Shown here: piece by piece, positions 1-7,547 of the stretch
How the letters are laid out: each line of letters begins with the position of its first letter
How positions within the stretch are numbered: the stretch's first letter is position 1
Source of the DNA: Bdellovibrionales bacterium
GTDB taxonomy: Bacteria; Bdellovibrionota; Bdellovibrionia; Bdellovibrionales; UBA1609
Direction of reading: 5' to 3'
Assembly: GCA_022842925.1 (NCBI GenBank)
Contig: JALHOQ010000012.1
Coordinates: 1 to 34,701, forward strand
DNA: 34,701 bases
Notes under the pieces: model-generated
What the model was told of the DNA's origin: nothing
Databases searched by the model: none
The model's input: only the letters and a program-made list of their open reading frames with translations
Position numbers and translations under genes: made by a program

Positions 1-63
1 AAACGCAAGATTCGAGAACAAGAGAAGACCAATTAACGTGTTTTTTGATAATATCTTCCTCAT
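1..63 (-). CDS. N-terminus of an exported protein (partial, runs off left edge)
   Basis: Reading leftward from an ATG at 63, an open frame of 21 codons reaches the window edge without a stop. It encodes a short basic start (MRKILSK) followed by a hydrophobic stretch (LIGLLLFSNLAF), which looks like a Sec signal peptide. A GGGTGA just before the ATG may serve as ribosome binding site but sits close to the start. The gene is divergent from the RND pump gene, so it could be a periplasmic or outer-membrane partner of that pump. That is only inference from position. Too little is present to name a family. Confidence 0.45.
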   Translation of the reverse strand, partial: MRKILSKNTLIGLLLFSNLAF

Positions 64-147
64 GTCACCCAGTTTAACGCTTTCTTGCGTCTCACGAAGA
101 TAATCCAGCGGCCTGCAAATAAACGCGGAATGGTTTGAAAGTTCGCG

Positions 148-161
148 ATTCGAATTCGAAT
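148..161. promoter_or_regulatory. Perfect 14-bp palindrome between divergent genes, candidate operator
   Basis: ATTCGAATTCGAAT at 148-161 is a perfect palindrome. It lies centrally in the roughly 200-bp divergent space between the left-edge exported protein and the RND pump gene. TGAAA (136-140) and TTTCA (163-167) form weaker outer arms. Such a site would suit a dimeric repressor of a pump operon, for example TetR- or MarR-like, but no regulator gene is visible in the window. Confidence 0.3.
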
Positions 162-229
162 GTTTCATTGAGACTATCTAAAAGTTTGGCAGTAATCGGC
201 CTTTTCCTTTACTCTTGCGAAATCTCTAG

Positions 230-259
230 TGCTACACTTTAAACCTCTACAGCGAGAGG
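230..259 (+). promoter_or_regulatory. Candidate extended -10 promoter and leader hairpin of the RND gene
   Basis: TGCTACACT at 230-238 fits an extended -10 element (TG-n-TACACT). No good -35 is seen. The same nonamer occurs on the minus strand upstream of the small basic protein gene (19518-19526), which supports it as a promoter word. CCTCT (244-248) pairs with AGAGG (255-259), and the latter is the probable Shine-Dalgarno sequence of the gene starting at 264. The ribosome site may therefore sit in a weak hairpin. Confidence 0.35.
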
Positions 260-263
260 CATC

Positions 264-3200
264 ATGCGCGGATGGATTGAATTTTTCGTACGCAATCACC
301 TGTTCGGCAACCTATTGACCGTGTTCGTGATCGGGGTGGGCATAGCAGCCGCCTTTCAGATTAAACGCGAGGCCTTTCCTAATATTAAATTCGACATTCT
401 GTCCGTAGTTTCGATCTTTCCTGGAGCCACTCCGGAGGATGTCGAAAAGCTGGTGACTAATCCCATCGAGCAAGACCTGAAGGAGGTCGATGGGATCAAG
501 AAAGTGCAGTCGGTTTCGGTCGAAAATCAGTCGACGATCATCATTACCCTTGATCCGGACCAGACGACCGAGGCCAAGGGCAAATCGGACGTCGAAGATG
601 TAATCGACAGTTTAGAGGATTATCCAAAAGACGCAGAAAAACCAAAGGTGATTACCGTTGAAAGTAAGCGTGAGCCTATTATTGAAATTTCGCTGGCGGG
701 CCCAGTGGCTGACGACCGTCTTCTCACCATCGGCGAATCGATCGAGAAGGAAATCGAATCGCTAAAAGGGGTGGCCAAGGTCGTCATCCGCGGAAAGCGG
801 GACCGGGAATTTCATGTAGAGGCCGATCCGATCAAGCTGGCGCGCGAACGCGTGACGCTGGATGAAGTGATTCTGTCCTTAAAGCGTCAAAATCTAAATG
901 TACCAGGCGGCAGCATTGAAGCGAGGGACGGAGACCTTAAGACCCGCGAGAAATTCGTGCGCACGGTCGGTGAGCTGAGAAACATAAAGGACATCGAGAA
1001 CACAGTGGTGCGGGCCAACGATCTGGGCCAACCGATCACGGTTAAGGCCGTGGCCAAGGTCACGGAAGGCCTTGAGCGAGCGCGAATCCTGACCCGCACC
1101 GACGGCAAGTCCAGTCTCAATCTAACCGTGCTTAAAAAAGAAAATGCCGACGCCATCGATATGGTGGATCTCGTTCGCGATCGCATGGAGCAGCTCAAGC
1201 CGCAGCTGGCTCGGGAACAAATCGAAATCGCTTATATCGACGACTTTTCCATGTACATCCGCCGTCGACTGGGAATTTTGACGAGCAACCTGGCCATCGG
1301 GCTTTTGCTGGTATTGGGGTGTCTGCCACTCTTAATCCCTTTTAGGTTTTCACTTCTGATTGCATTAGGCGAGCCCTTTGCGTTTCTCGGTACAATTCTA
1401 CTTATGCACTACTTCGGGTACTCGATTAACCTTATCTCTATGATCGGTTTGATCATAGTTTCGGGAATTCTGGTCGACGACTCCATTGTCGTAACCGAGA
1501 ATGCCGTCCGGCTGGTTGAGAAGGGTTGGACGCCGATTAAGGCCGCAGTCGAAGGGACCATGCAGATTATTGGCCCCCTCACGGCCTCTGTTCTCACGAC
1601 CTCCATGGCCTTTTTGCCTATGGCATTTATGTCGGGCATCTTTGGCAAGTTTATTGTTTTCATTCCGATTGCGGTGTTGCTGGCCCTGATGGTGAGTCTG
1701 TTCGAAACGTTCTTTATTCTCCCTTCGCATGTGGCCCATTGGATTAAATCCAAGGAAGTGACGCAGGCCCAGGCCGCTGCCAAGAGACCGAATATCATGG
1801 AGCGCTTTCTCGGGACCACGCGTTCTTTTTGGGATGCGAGAATCGTTCCGCTGTATTTAAAATTCCTCGCCGTTTCGATCCGCCGCCGTTATCTGGTCAT
1901 GTCGTCCGTGTTGGGCTTTGTCGGCTTTTCGATCTTCTTCGCGGCCAGTTCCATGCGGGTGGTCTTGTTTCCGCCCGATGGAATTGAAGTCTTTTTTATC
2001 CGCACCGAGGCGCCTCCGGGTACGTCTTTGCACAATCATGCGCTGGCACTCGAAGCCATTGAGAAAAAGGTCGCCGCGCTCGACAAGACCGAGATGATGA
2101 ATTTCACGACCACGGTGGGTCTGGTGCAACAAGATGTGAATGACCCCAATACTCGCCGCGGCCCTGAGTTTGGCCAAATCGTGGTGTATCTAACGCCGGA
2201 AATGGAACGCAAGCGCAAAGCCGAGGAGATTATCGCGGATCTGCGTGCGAAGGTGGGTAAACCGCCCGAGTTCGATAAGCTGCTTTTCGCCCGAATCAAT
2301 CCCGGGCCACCGACCGGCAAACCGATTTCACTGGGCGTGCGCGGTAAAACCTATGAAGAAATCCTACCCGCCGTAACCGAGCTGGAAAAGATTTTGGCTC
2401 AGATGGACGGTGTGATGGACGTGTCGAACAGCTATCTCTTGGGCAAGGATGAGCTGCGCTTGATTGTGGACGATCGTCAGGCCCGGTCGGCCGGACTGAA
2501 CGTGGATGTAATCGGCAATTCGGTGCGCGCCGCTTTTGAGGGCATCGAGGCCACCAAGGTTCGCTCGCTCGACGAAGAACGGGCCATTCGTGTGTCGTTC
2601 CCCCGCGACTACCGGGAAAGCGCGGAGGCCATCAAGGCGATTGCCGTACCGAACCCACAAGGGGCGCTGATTCCGCTTTCGCAAATCACCCGCGTGGAGC
2701 GTCAGCGCGCGCCGCTTTTATTTCAACATGAGGACAATCAGCGCGAGGTGAGGGTCACCGGCGACGTCGATGTGAAGAAAACATCGGCGCTCGAAGCCAA
2801 TGGCAAGATCCGCGAGCTCATTCCTGAGTTTAAAAAGAAGTTTCCTGCCGTAACCGTCGCGTTCGGTGGCGAGGACGAGGACACGATCGAGAGTTTTCAA
2901 TCTCTGGGTCGCGCCTTTATGCTGGCCCTGCTTGGAATATTTTTGATTCTTGTTTTGACCATGAAGAGTTTGATGCAACCATTCCTAGTTCTTCTGACCA
3001 TTCCGCTCGGACTGACCTCGGTGATCTGGGTATTTTTCGTGCACCAGTTGCCGATCAGTTTTATGGGTATGCTGGGCGTGATCGCGCTCGCGGGGATTAT
3101 CGTGAATAATGCGATCGTCTTTATCGATTTTATTAATCAGCGGCGAGCCGAGGGCATGGACCAAATGCAGAGTGTGCTTGAGGGCGCAAAAGACCGCGTG

Positions 3201-3401
3201 CGTCCGATCTTTTTGACTTCGATCACGACTGTGGTCGGGATTCTGCCCACCGCCTATGGCTGGGGTGGTCTGGATATGTTCGTTGTGCCGATCGCAATGG
3301 CTCTGGGCTGGGGAATTTTTGCGGGTTCGATATTAACCGCGTTCGTGTTTCCGGCCTCCGTCGTGATTCTGGATGATGTTCAAGGCCTATTCAAGAAGTA
3401 G
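264..3401 (+). CDS. RND-family efflux pump inner-membrane subunit (HAE1/AcrB type)
   Basis: This 1045-residue protein has the usual length and fold of an RND proton-driven exporter of drugs or other hydrophobic molecules. It starts with a transmembrane helix (about residues 10-30) followed by the porter-domain signature FPGATPEDVE. The motif GILVDDSIVVTENAV in the TM4 region contains the paired aspartates of proton relay. Near the C-terminus, GIIVNNAIVFIDF corresponds to the TM10 segment. It has Asn where AcrB has the proton-relay Lys, as is common in non-AcrB HAE1 pumps. AGAGG precedes the ATG. No membrane-fusion or TolC-like gene follows on this strand. The 3' end overlaps the convergent MBL gene by 15 nt. 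Substrate cannot be inferred. Confidence 0.93.
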   Translation: MRGWIEFFVRNHLFGNLLTVFVIGVGIAAAFQIKREAFPNIKFDILSVVSIFPGATPEDVEKLVTNPIEQDLKEVDGIKKVQSVSVENQSTIIITLDPDQTTEAKGKSDVEDVIDSLEDYPKDAEKPKVITVESKREPIIEISLAGPVADDRLLTIGESIEKEIESLKGVAKVVIRGKRDREFHVEADPIKLARERVTLDEVILSLKRQNLNVPGGSIEARDGDLKTREKFVRTVGELRNIKDIENTVVRANDLGQPITVKAVAKVTEGLERARILTRTDGKSSLNLTVLKKENADAIDMVDLVRDRMEQLKPQLAREQIEIAYIDDFSMYIRRRLGILTSNLAIGLLLVLGCLPLLIPFRFSLLIALGEPFAFLGTILLMHYFGYSINLISMIGLIIVSGILVDDSIVVTENAVRLVEKGWTPIKAAVEGTMQIIGPLTASVLTTSMAFLPMAFMSGIFGKFIVFIPIAVLLALMVSLFETFFILPSHVAHWIKSKEVTQAQAAAKRPNIMERFLGTTRSFWDARIVPLYLKFLAVSIRRRYLVMSSVLGFVGFSIFFAASSMRVVLFPPDGIEVFFIRTEAPPGTSLHNHALALEAIEKKVAALDKTEMMNFTTTVGLVQQDVNDPNTRRGPEFGQIVVYLTPEMERKRKAEEIIADLRAKVGKPPEFDKLLFARINPGPPTGKPISLGVRGKTYEEILPAVTELEKILAQMDGVMDVSNSYLLGKDELRLIVDDRQARSAGLNVDVIGNSVRAAFEGIEATKVRSLDEERAIRVSFPRDYRESAEAIKAIAVPNPQGALIPLSQITRVERQRAPLLFQHEDNQREVRVTGDVDVKKTSALEANGKIRELIPEFKKKFPAVTVAFGGEDEDTIESFQSLGRAFMLALLGIFLILVLTMKSLMQPFLVLLTIPLGLTSVIWVFFVHQLPISFMGMLGVIALAGIIVNNAIVFIDFINQRRAEGMDQMQSVLEGAKDRVRPIFLTSITTVVGILPTAYGWGGLDMFVVPIAMALGWGIFAGSILTAFVFPASVVILDDVQGLFKK

Positions 3402-4403
3402 TGTTTCCCCGTTATCGGGTGCGAGAAAACGGTCGGCCGCGACTTTTAACTTCTCGCGGGCTATGACCAGAGCCTGGACTGGATCGTCAATCCCCTCGTC
3501 GGTCAGGGGAAAGGTGCCGAAGTGAGTGCCTTGGCTCAGCTTGGAGCCCAGATCCAGGTGGGCCTGAACGGCCTCTTCCGGATTCATATGATGATCTTTC
3601 ATAAACCAGCGGGGTTCATAGGCCCCAATGGGAAGAAGGCTTAAATCCATTATACCCAGGCGTTCGCGGATCTTTGTGAAGTGCGTGTGATAGCCGGTGT
3701 CGCCGGCAAAAAATACTTTGTGCTTCGCGTTTTGGATCACGAAACCACCCCATAGAGTCTTGTTGCGGTCGAACATACCCCGTGCCGACCAATGCAGAGC
3801 CGGAACAAGGGTGATCTTGAGCCCGTGAGCCTGATGGTCTTGCCACCAATCGAGTTCGACGACATTGCGGGCACCGAAGTTTTTTAAAGCCTTGGCGTTG
3901 CCGAGTGGTACAAGAAAAAGCGGATCGTGGGCGTCAGTCAGACTCCGAATGGATCCGGAGTCCATATGGTCGTAGTGATTATGGCTGATCACAACAACGT
4001 GGATTTTCGGCAAAGCCGTAAGAGCTACCCCCGGCTCACGAACGCGTTTGGGGCCGGCCCATTGCACGGGGCTGGTGCGCACCGAAAAGACAGGATCGGT
4101 CAGCACATGGGCTTCGGGAAATTGAAGCAGGTGAGTGGCGTGATTGATAAACGTATTGGCCAGCTTTCCCTCTGCCACAGTTTCAGGGATGCGGGGAGCG
4201 ACTTTGTTCTCTCGAGTCTTGGGCCACGGCACTTTGCCGCCGCTCAGCTGCCATTTTAAAAAGGAACCAAAACCCTTGTTGCTTTCGTGCTCAGGGTTAA
4301 AAAATTTTTCGCCGTTAAAGTGATCCGTTCTAGGATAAGACATGGCCGCGCAATTCAGTGTGGAGGTTAGAAAAGCGAAAAGGACAAAATTGCAGTTCTT
4401 CAT
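3387..4403 (-). CDS. MBL-fold metallohydrolase, NAPE-PLD/RomA-like, exported
   Basis: This 338-residue protein has a hydrophobic N-terminus (NFVLFAFLTSTLNC), either a non-canonical lipobox at Cys18 or an ordinary signal peptide. The family-typical HFNGEKFFNP segment lies near residue 28. The metal-binding motif HNHYDH spans residues 141-146, with further ligands in FFAGDTGYH and a late GTHFGTF. This architecture matches the NAPE-hydrolysing phospholipase D/RomA branch of the metallo-beta-lactamase superfamily, whose bacterial members have mostly uncertain substrates (phospholipids or other phosphodiesters). It probably acts in the periplasm or on the envelope. Its start faces the next gene within about 40 nt, so promoters must overlap coding sequence. 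The end overlaps the RND gene. Confidence 0.85.
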   Translation of the reverse strand: MKNCNFVLFAFLTSTLNCAAMSYPRTDHFNGEKFFNPEHESNKGFGSFLKWQLSGGKVPWPKTRENKVAPRIPETVAEGKLANTFINHATHLLQFPEAHVLTDPVFSVRTSPVQWAGPKRVREPGVALTALPKIHVVVISHNHYDHMDSGSIRSLTDAHDPLFLVPLGNAKALKNFGARNVVELDWWQDHQAHGLKITLVPALHWSARGMFDRNKTLWGGFVIQNAKHKVFFAGDTGYHTHFTKIRERLGIMDLSLLPIGAYEPRWFMKDHHMNPEEAVQAHLDLGSKLSQGTHFGTFPLTDEGIDDPVQALVIAREKLKVAADRFLAPDNGETLLLE

Positions 4404-4440
4404 TTAAAAACCATTGAACCACAGAATATTCCCGATCAGA

Positions 4441-5076
4441 ATGATTTCCATGTTGTGGATTCTACTTTTCAATCTGGCCTGGAGCGCTGAACTTCCTTTA
4501 ACCCAGGAAAAATGGGTATCTCTGTCTTTTAGCAAAATTCCTAAGAACCACGTTCAGTTTAATGACGGGGAAATGCGCGTTTCGGTGGATCAATCCGCCG
4601 GTCCTTTAGTGCAAAAGCTCGAGGCTCCGCTCAAGGTGAGTTCTTTTAAGGTGAAGGGCGAACTGAAGGGGCTTAAGAAAGTCGAGACTGGAGCCTTTGA
4701 CGAGGACTCGGTTCTGCGCATCGGGCTTGTGGCGGTCGGCGAGCGAACCTTGAATGCAGTTAAACGCGTCTTTGCCGCTGATTGGATTAAAAAGCTATTC
4801 GCCTTGGCTCCGCCCAAAACAGGTTTAGATAAAATCTATTTTTTCAATCTGACCAACCGACCTGAGTTGGTGGGAAAGAAGCGCGAGCATCCCAAGTCCG
4901 ATTTGATGTTGGAAAATGTTTTTCATTCCCTGGTCGGCGAAGGTGCATTTGAAGCCGAGTTTAAGTTGGAGGCACCTCTCGAAGTCGCGGCTTTGTGGTT
5001 GAGTGTGGATGGGGATGACACCAAATCCAAATTTGATCTTACGATCCGTCAGATTCTGATTCAGGCGTCAGAGTGA
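4441..5076 (+). CDS. Exported protein of unknown function (possibly DUF3047-like)
   Basis: From the ATG at 4441 the product is 211 residues. A clear signal peptide (MISMLWILLFNLAWSA) precedes the mature start ELPLTQEKW. A frame-compatible TTG at 4414 would add nine residues but spoils the signal peptide, so I prefer 4441. The pattern of W...F.KIP..H, then G..V.V...AGPLV, then VLRIGLV recalls DUF3047-type periplasmic beta-rich proteins. This is a weak resemblance judged by eye and no function follows from it. The stop overlaps the convergent TauE/SafE gene by 9 nt, with no space for a terminator. Confidence 0.6.
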   Translation: MISMLWILLFNLAWSAELPLTQEKWVSLSFSKIPKNHVQFNDGEMRVSVDQSAGPLVQKLEAPLKVSSFKVKGELKGLKKVETGAFDEDSVLRIGLVAVGERTLNAVKRVFAADWIKKLFALAPPKTGLDKIYFFNLTNRPELVGKKREHPKSDLMLENVFHSLVGEGAFEAEFKLEAPLEVAALWLSVDGDDTKSKFDLTIRQILIQASE

Positions 5077-5853
5077 ACGAATCTGATCCAAGAAAATAAG
5101 CGAACCGAGTATCAAGACAAAGTAGCCAAAGCCCTTTTTTAAAGTCGACTCTGACACCTGGCTCGAAAGAGCATGGCCTACGAAGATTCCGCCAGATCCA
5201 AGCGCGGTGATGGTGAGCAGCAGACCCCAGTCGCTGGCGTTCACGGGAGCGCTGACAGCAAATCCGAATAGGGAATTGGCGGCGATAATGGCGAGTGAAG
5301 TGCCGATGGCGAGTTTCATCGGCAGACCGAGTAGCAGGACCAGGGCCGGTATAATCAGAAAACCGCCACCGGCGCCGACAAACCCGGTGGTTGCCCCCAC
5401 CAGAAATCCTTTTGTGGCCACAGAAACCAGTTGAGCGCGTCCGGGGCTTGCGACCGTGGGCGACCGCCGAATCATCGCCTGCGCTGCGAGCAGCATAATG
5501 ACCGCGAAGGCGAGCATCACGAGGAGGCCTTTGGTCATGGTGAAACCGGCCACGGAAAACAAGGTATCGGGAAGTGCGGGAAGCAGAAAATGGCGAACGA
5601 GGTAAACGGCGAGAAAACTGGGCAGGGCGAAAAGAACTCCGGTCTTATAGTCGATATTCCCGTTACGGGCATGGGTCACGGCTCCCACCAACGCCGTGCT
5701 TCCAACCACAAAGAGGGAATTGGTCGTGGCTGTGATCGAATCCTGTCCGAAGAGGTAGTAGAGGATGGGAACGGTCAAGATGGAGCCGCCACCCCCGATC
5801 AGGCCCAGAGAAACTCCCATAACAATCGAGGCGAGATACCCGAGCCAGACCAT
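5068..5853 (-). CDS. TauE/SafE (TSUP) family membrane permease, putative sulfite/sulfur exporter
   Basis: This 261-residue polytopic membrane protein opens with the TSUP signature GVSLGLIGGGGSILTVP. The repeat-related GATTGFVGAGGGFLIIPALVLL appears in the second half, as expected for the internal duplication of the family. Family members move sulfite, sulfonates, thiosulfate-related compounds or organic acids across the inner membrane. TGGAGT lies 6 nt before the ATG. It is the last gene of a leftward run (Crp/Fnr regulator, two YeeE-like proteins, then this gene, 11 nt gap), so export of sulfite produced by persulfide oxidation is a reasonable inference. Confidence 0.88.
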   Translation of the reverse strand: MVWLGYLASIVMGVSLGLIGGGGSILTVPILYYLFGQDSITATTNSLFVVGSTALVGAVTHARNGNIDYKTGVLFALPSFLAVYLVRHFLLPALPDTLFSVAGFTMTKGLLVMLAFAVIMLLAAQAMIRRSPTVASPGRAQLVSVATKGFLVGATTGFVGAGGGFLIIPALVLLLGLPMKLAIGTSLAIIAANSLFGFAVSAPVNASDWGLLLTITALGSGGIFVGHALSSQVSESTLKKGFGYFVLILGSLIFLDQIRSL

Positions 5854-5864
5854 ATTTACTCCAG

Positions 5865-6308
5865 TTACTTTTGGAATTTCATTTTTTTATCAGCCAGTTT
5901 GAACAGAAACATTCCCGCCAGCATACTCGCCACAAAGAGAGCCGGCCGCGAATCCAAACTGGCGAGCGAAGTGATGGCGGGACCGGGGCAATAGCCGGCC
6001 AAACCCCAACCCATTCCAAAAAGGACCGAGCCGAAAATCAGGGCCGGAGTAATTTCTTTTTTGGTTGGGACGTGCCAGCTTTCTGAGAACCACGGGGCGT
6101 CCTTCTTGCGGATCCACCTGTAGGTTAAAAAATGAACCGCAATCGCTCCGATCATCACAAAAATAAGTGTGGGATCCCAGGCGCCAAAAAGATCGAGAAA
6201 GCCCACTACTTTTCGCGGCTGAGTCATTCCCGATAGGCCCAGGCCGATGGCGAAAATAAAACCGACGCCCAGGGCGGCGAGCTTGTTCTTCATATACCTC
6301 TGCTTCAT
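5865..6308 (-). CDS. YeeE/YedE (DUF6691-type) half-size transporter, second subunit
   Basis: This 147-residue protein has about four hydrophobic helices. It contains GLSGMTQPRKVVGFLDLFG and GMGWGLAGYCPGPA, the conserved YeeE/YedE motifs that include the Cys implicated in thiosulfate or sulfur passage. Full-length YeeE proteins are about twice this size. Here the two halves are encoded by adjacent genes, as in the PmpA/PmpB-type pairs of BigR-like operons. The ATG overlaps the stop of the upstream half (ATGA), so the two are translationally coupled. An in-frame ATG six codons in, preceded by AGAGG, is an alternative start. Confidence 0.87.
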   Translation of the reverse strand: MKQRYMKNKLAALGVGFIFAIGLGLSGMTQPRKVVGFLDLFGAWDPTLIFVMIGAIAVHFLTYRWIRKKDAPWFSESWHVPTKKEITPALIFGSVLFGMGWGLAGYCPGPAITSLASLDSRPALFVASMLAGMFLFKLADKKMKFQK

Positions 6309-6727
6309 AAGCCCCCCAGTTGGCGTAGAATTGTGACCGTGGCGATGCCAGCAGCCATAAAGATCACGGTGGCGACGAGAGATCGAGGGGACATCCGGCT
6401 AATTCCGCAAACTCCATGCCCGCTGGTGCAACCACTTCCTAAAATCGTGCCGAATCCAACGAGAAGCCCCGCCGGGATAACAGTCCAGATCTCGCCGTCG
6501 AGTGCCCCAGAAAATGTGTCGGCGTAAACGGCGCTTAAGGCCAATCCACCAAGGACAAGGCCACCGATAAAGTAAAGGCGCCAGGCCGTGTCGCCTTTTT
6601 GCGGAGTCAGGGTGCCGTTGATAATTCCACTAATTCCGGTCACCCGCCCGTTCCACAGCAGCATGAGCGAAACCGCGATCCCGATCAAACCGCCGCCGAA
6701 TAACGCCATTATCCAATCCTGATTCAT
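6305..6727 (-). CDS. YeeE/YedE half-size transporter, first subunit
   Basis: From the ATG at 6727 the product is 140 residues, MNQDWIMALFGGGLIG onward. AAGGAGAG sits 5-7 nt upstream, which decides this start over a longer frame beginning at 6790. The motif GSGCTSGHGVCG carries two cysteines and is the hallmark of the YeeE/YedE sulfur transport family. It also has several Gly-rich membrane helices. It should pair with the product of the overlapping downstream gene to form a complete channel for thiosulfate or related sulfur compounds. The gene lies in the regulator-led sulfur operon. A perfect inverted repeat lies about 60 nt upstream of its start. Confidence 0.88.
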   Translation of the reverse strand: MNQDWIMALFGGGLIGIAVSLMLLWNGRVTGISGIINGTLTPQKGDTAWRLYFIGGLVLGGLALSAVYADTFSGALDGEIWTVIPAGLLVGFGTILGSGCTSGHGVCGISRMSPRSLVATVIFMAAGIATVTILRQLGGL

Positions 6728-6785
6728 TTTCTCTCTCCTTAAGTGAGTCTGACATAAATCGCCGTTTGCGGGAGATGTGCCAGCA

Positions 6786-6804
6786 CACAATTTGATTAAT
6801 TGTG
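6786..6804. promoter_or_regulatory. Perfect inverted repeat, candidate operator upstream of the YeeE gene
   Basis: CACAATT (6786-6792) and AATTGTG (6798-6804) are perfect 7-nt arms separated by five bases. The site spans the stop codon of the Crp/Fnr gene and lies about 60 nt upstream of the YeeE start. The AATTGTG word recurs in the control region of the divergent blh gene, so the adjacent Crp/Fnr protein is the natural candidate ligand. This is inference. Confidence 0.4.
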
Positions 6805-7422
6805 AAGGGTGTCGTGATCCTGGAGAGCGATGAGGCCCTCCCGATTTAAGATTTCAATATCGCGACCGTCTTGGCGAATTAGGCCTATTGCTTCCAGTTC
6901 CGCCAAGGCCTTAATAATCGTCGATGTGGTGCTGGCGGTAAAATTCGCGATCTCCTGGCGGGTCCATTTATGGTCCGGGTGCAGCTCCTTAAGATAAACC
7001 AGCGCCTGAGCTGTGCGCGGCAGAATCTGATTTTCGAGGATCATGACATGTTGCTGCTCACAGCGTCGCAACTCCCGCGCCAGGGTCTGCACGATTTCTT
7101 TATAAAGACCGGGATGGCGTTCCAGCGTATTCATCACCGCCTGCCGTGGGATCAATTGAACCGTAGTCGGTTCGAGGGCCGTGGCCGTACCGTGGTAGCC
7201 CTCAGTGGCGAATAGGGCCCGGTGGCCAAAAAACTGGCCTTCGCGAAAAAAGCGCAAAAGGTGCTCCTTGCCTGACGTTGCGCCCAGCAAGACCAAGCCG
7301 ATTAAGCCCTTGTCTACGAGATAAATCCCTCGTGGAGATTCGCCCTCGCGATAGACCGGCTCTCCGCGACGAAATGTGAGGGTTTGAGCCTCGCTCCAGA
7401 TCTCTTTATAGTCTTTAAACAC
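6796..7422 (-). CDS. Crp/Fnr-family transcriptional regulator
   Basis: This 208-residue protein has an N-terminal cyclic-nucleotide-binding-like beta-roll (FRRGEPVYREGESPRGIYLVDKG, then FGHRALFATEGYHGTATALEPT). A dimerisation helix containing one Cys (ARELRRCEQQHV) and a C-terminal winged helix (TRQEIANFTASTTSTIIKALAELEAIGLI) follow. The Fnr N-terminal Cys cluster is absent, so it is not a classical oxygen-sensing Fe-S Fnr. The start is a GTG with a weak ribosome site. It heads the YeeE-YeeE-TauE run and faces blh across 125 bp. I infer that it senses sulfur or redox state and controls both sides. The effector is unknown. Confidence 0.9.
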   Translation of the reverse strand: MFKDYKEIWSEAQTLTFRRGEPVYREGESPRGIYLVDKGLIGLVLLGATSGKEHLLRFFREGQFFGHRALFATEGYHGTATALEPTTVQLIPRQAVMNTLERHPGLYKEIVQTLARELRRCEQQHVMILENQILPRTAQALVYLKELHPDHKWTRQEIANFTASTTSTIIKALAELEAIGLIRQDGRDIEILNREGLIALQDHDTLHN

Positions 7423-7457
7423 CTTGTTAAACTGCCATGGCGCCTATGTATTTTCAA

Positions 7458-7488
7458 TTGTGCTTTGCGCAATCTGTGAACTATGTTC
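7458..7488. promoter_or_regulatory. Palindromic elements in the regulator/blh divergent control region
   Basis: TTGTGCTTTGCGCAA (7458-7472) is an imperfect palindrome with one mismatch in six-base arms and a three-base centre. GAACTATGTTC (7478-7488) is a perfect palindrome with four-base arms around TAT. Both lie upstream of blh and at the 5' side of the Crp/Fnr gene. The first shares the AATTGTG word with the inverted repeat at 6786-6804, which suggests one regulator binds both. Confidence 0.38.
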
Positions 7489-7518
7489 TGGCACATCAGC
7501 ATCGAACTGATCCGGAAC

Positions 7519-7524
7519 TATAAT
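7519..7524 (+). promoter_or_regulatory. Candidate -10 box of blh
   Basis: TATAAT at 7519-7524 matches the sigma70 -10 consensus and lies 24 nt before the blh ATG. No recognisable -35 is found at the usual distance (7496-7501 reads TCAGCA). That fits a promoter that needs an activator, such as the divergent Crp/Fnr protein, bound upstream. Confidence 0.4.
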
Positions 7525-7547
7525 GATATTGAGAAGTGAGGTGCACG

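Noticed and set aside
1398-1819. Minus-strand open frames of 113 and 136 codons inside the RND gene
   Set aside because: They lie wholly within a strongly conserved pump gene, have unlikely composition and no ribosome sites; they are frame shadows.
5431-5994. Plus-strand open frame of 187 codons across TauE/SafE and YeeE genes
   Set aside because: It is antisense to two well-supported membrane proteins and its composition (His/Gly/Asn-rich) is that of a shadow.
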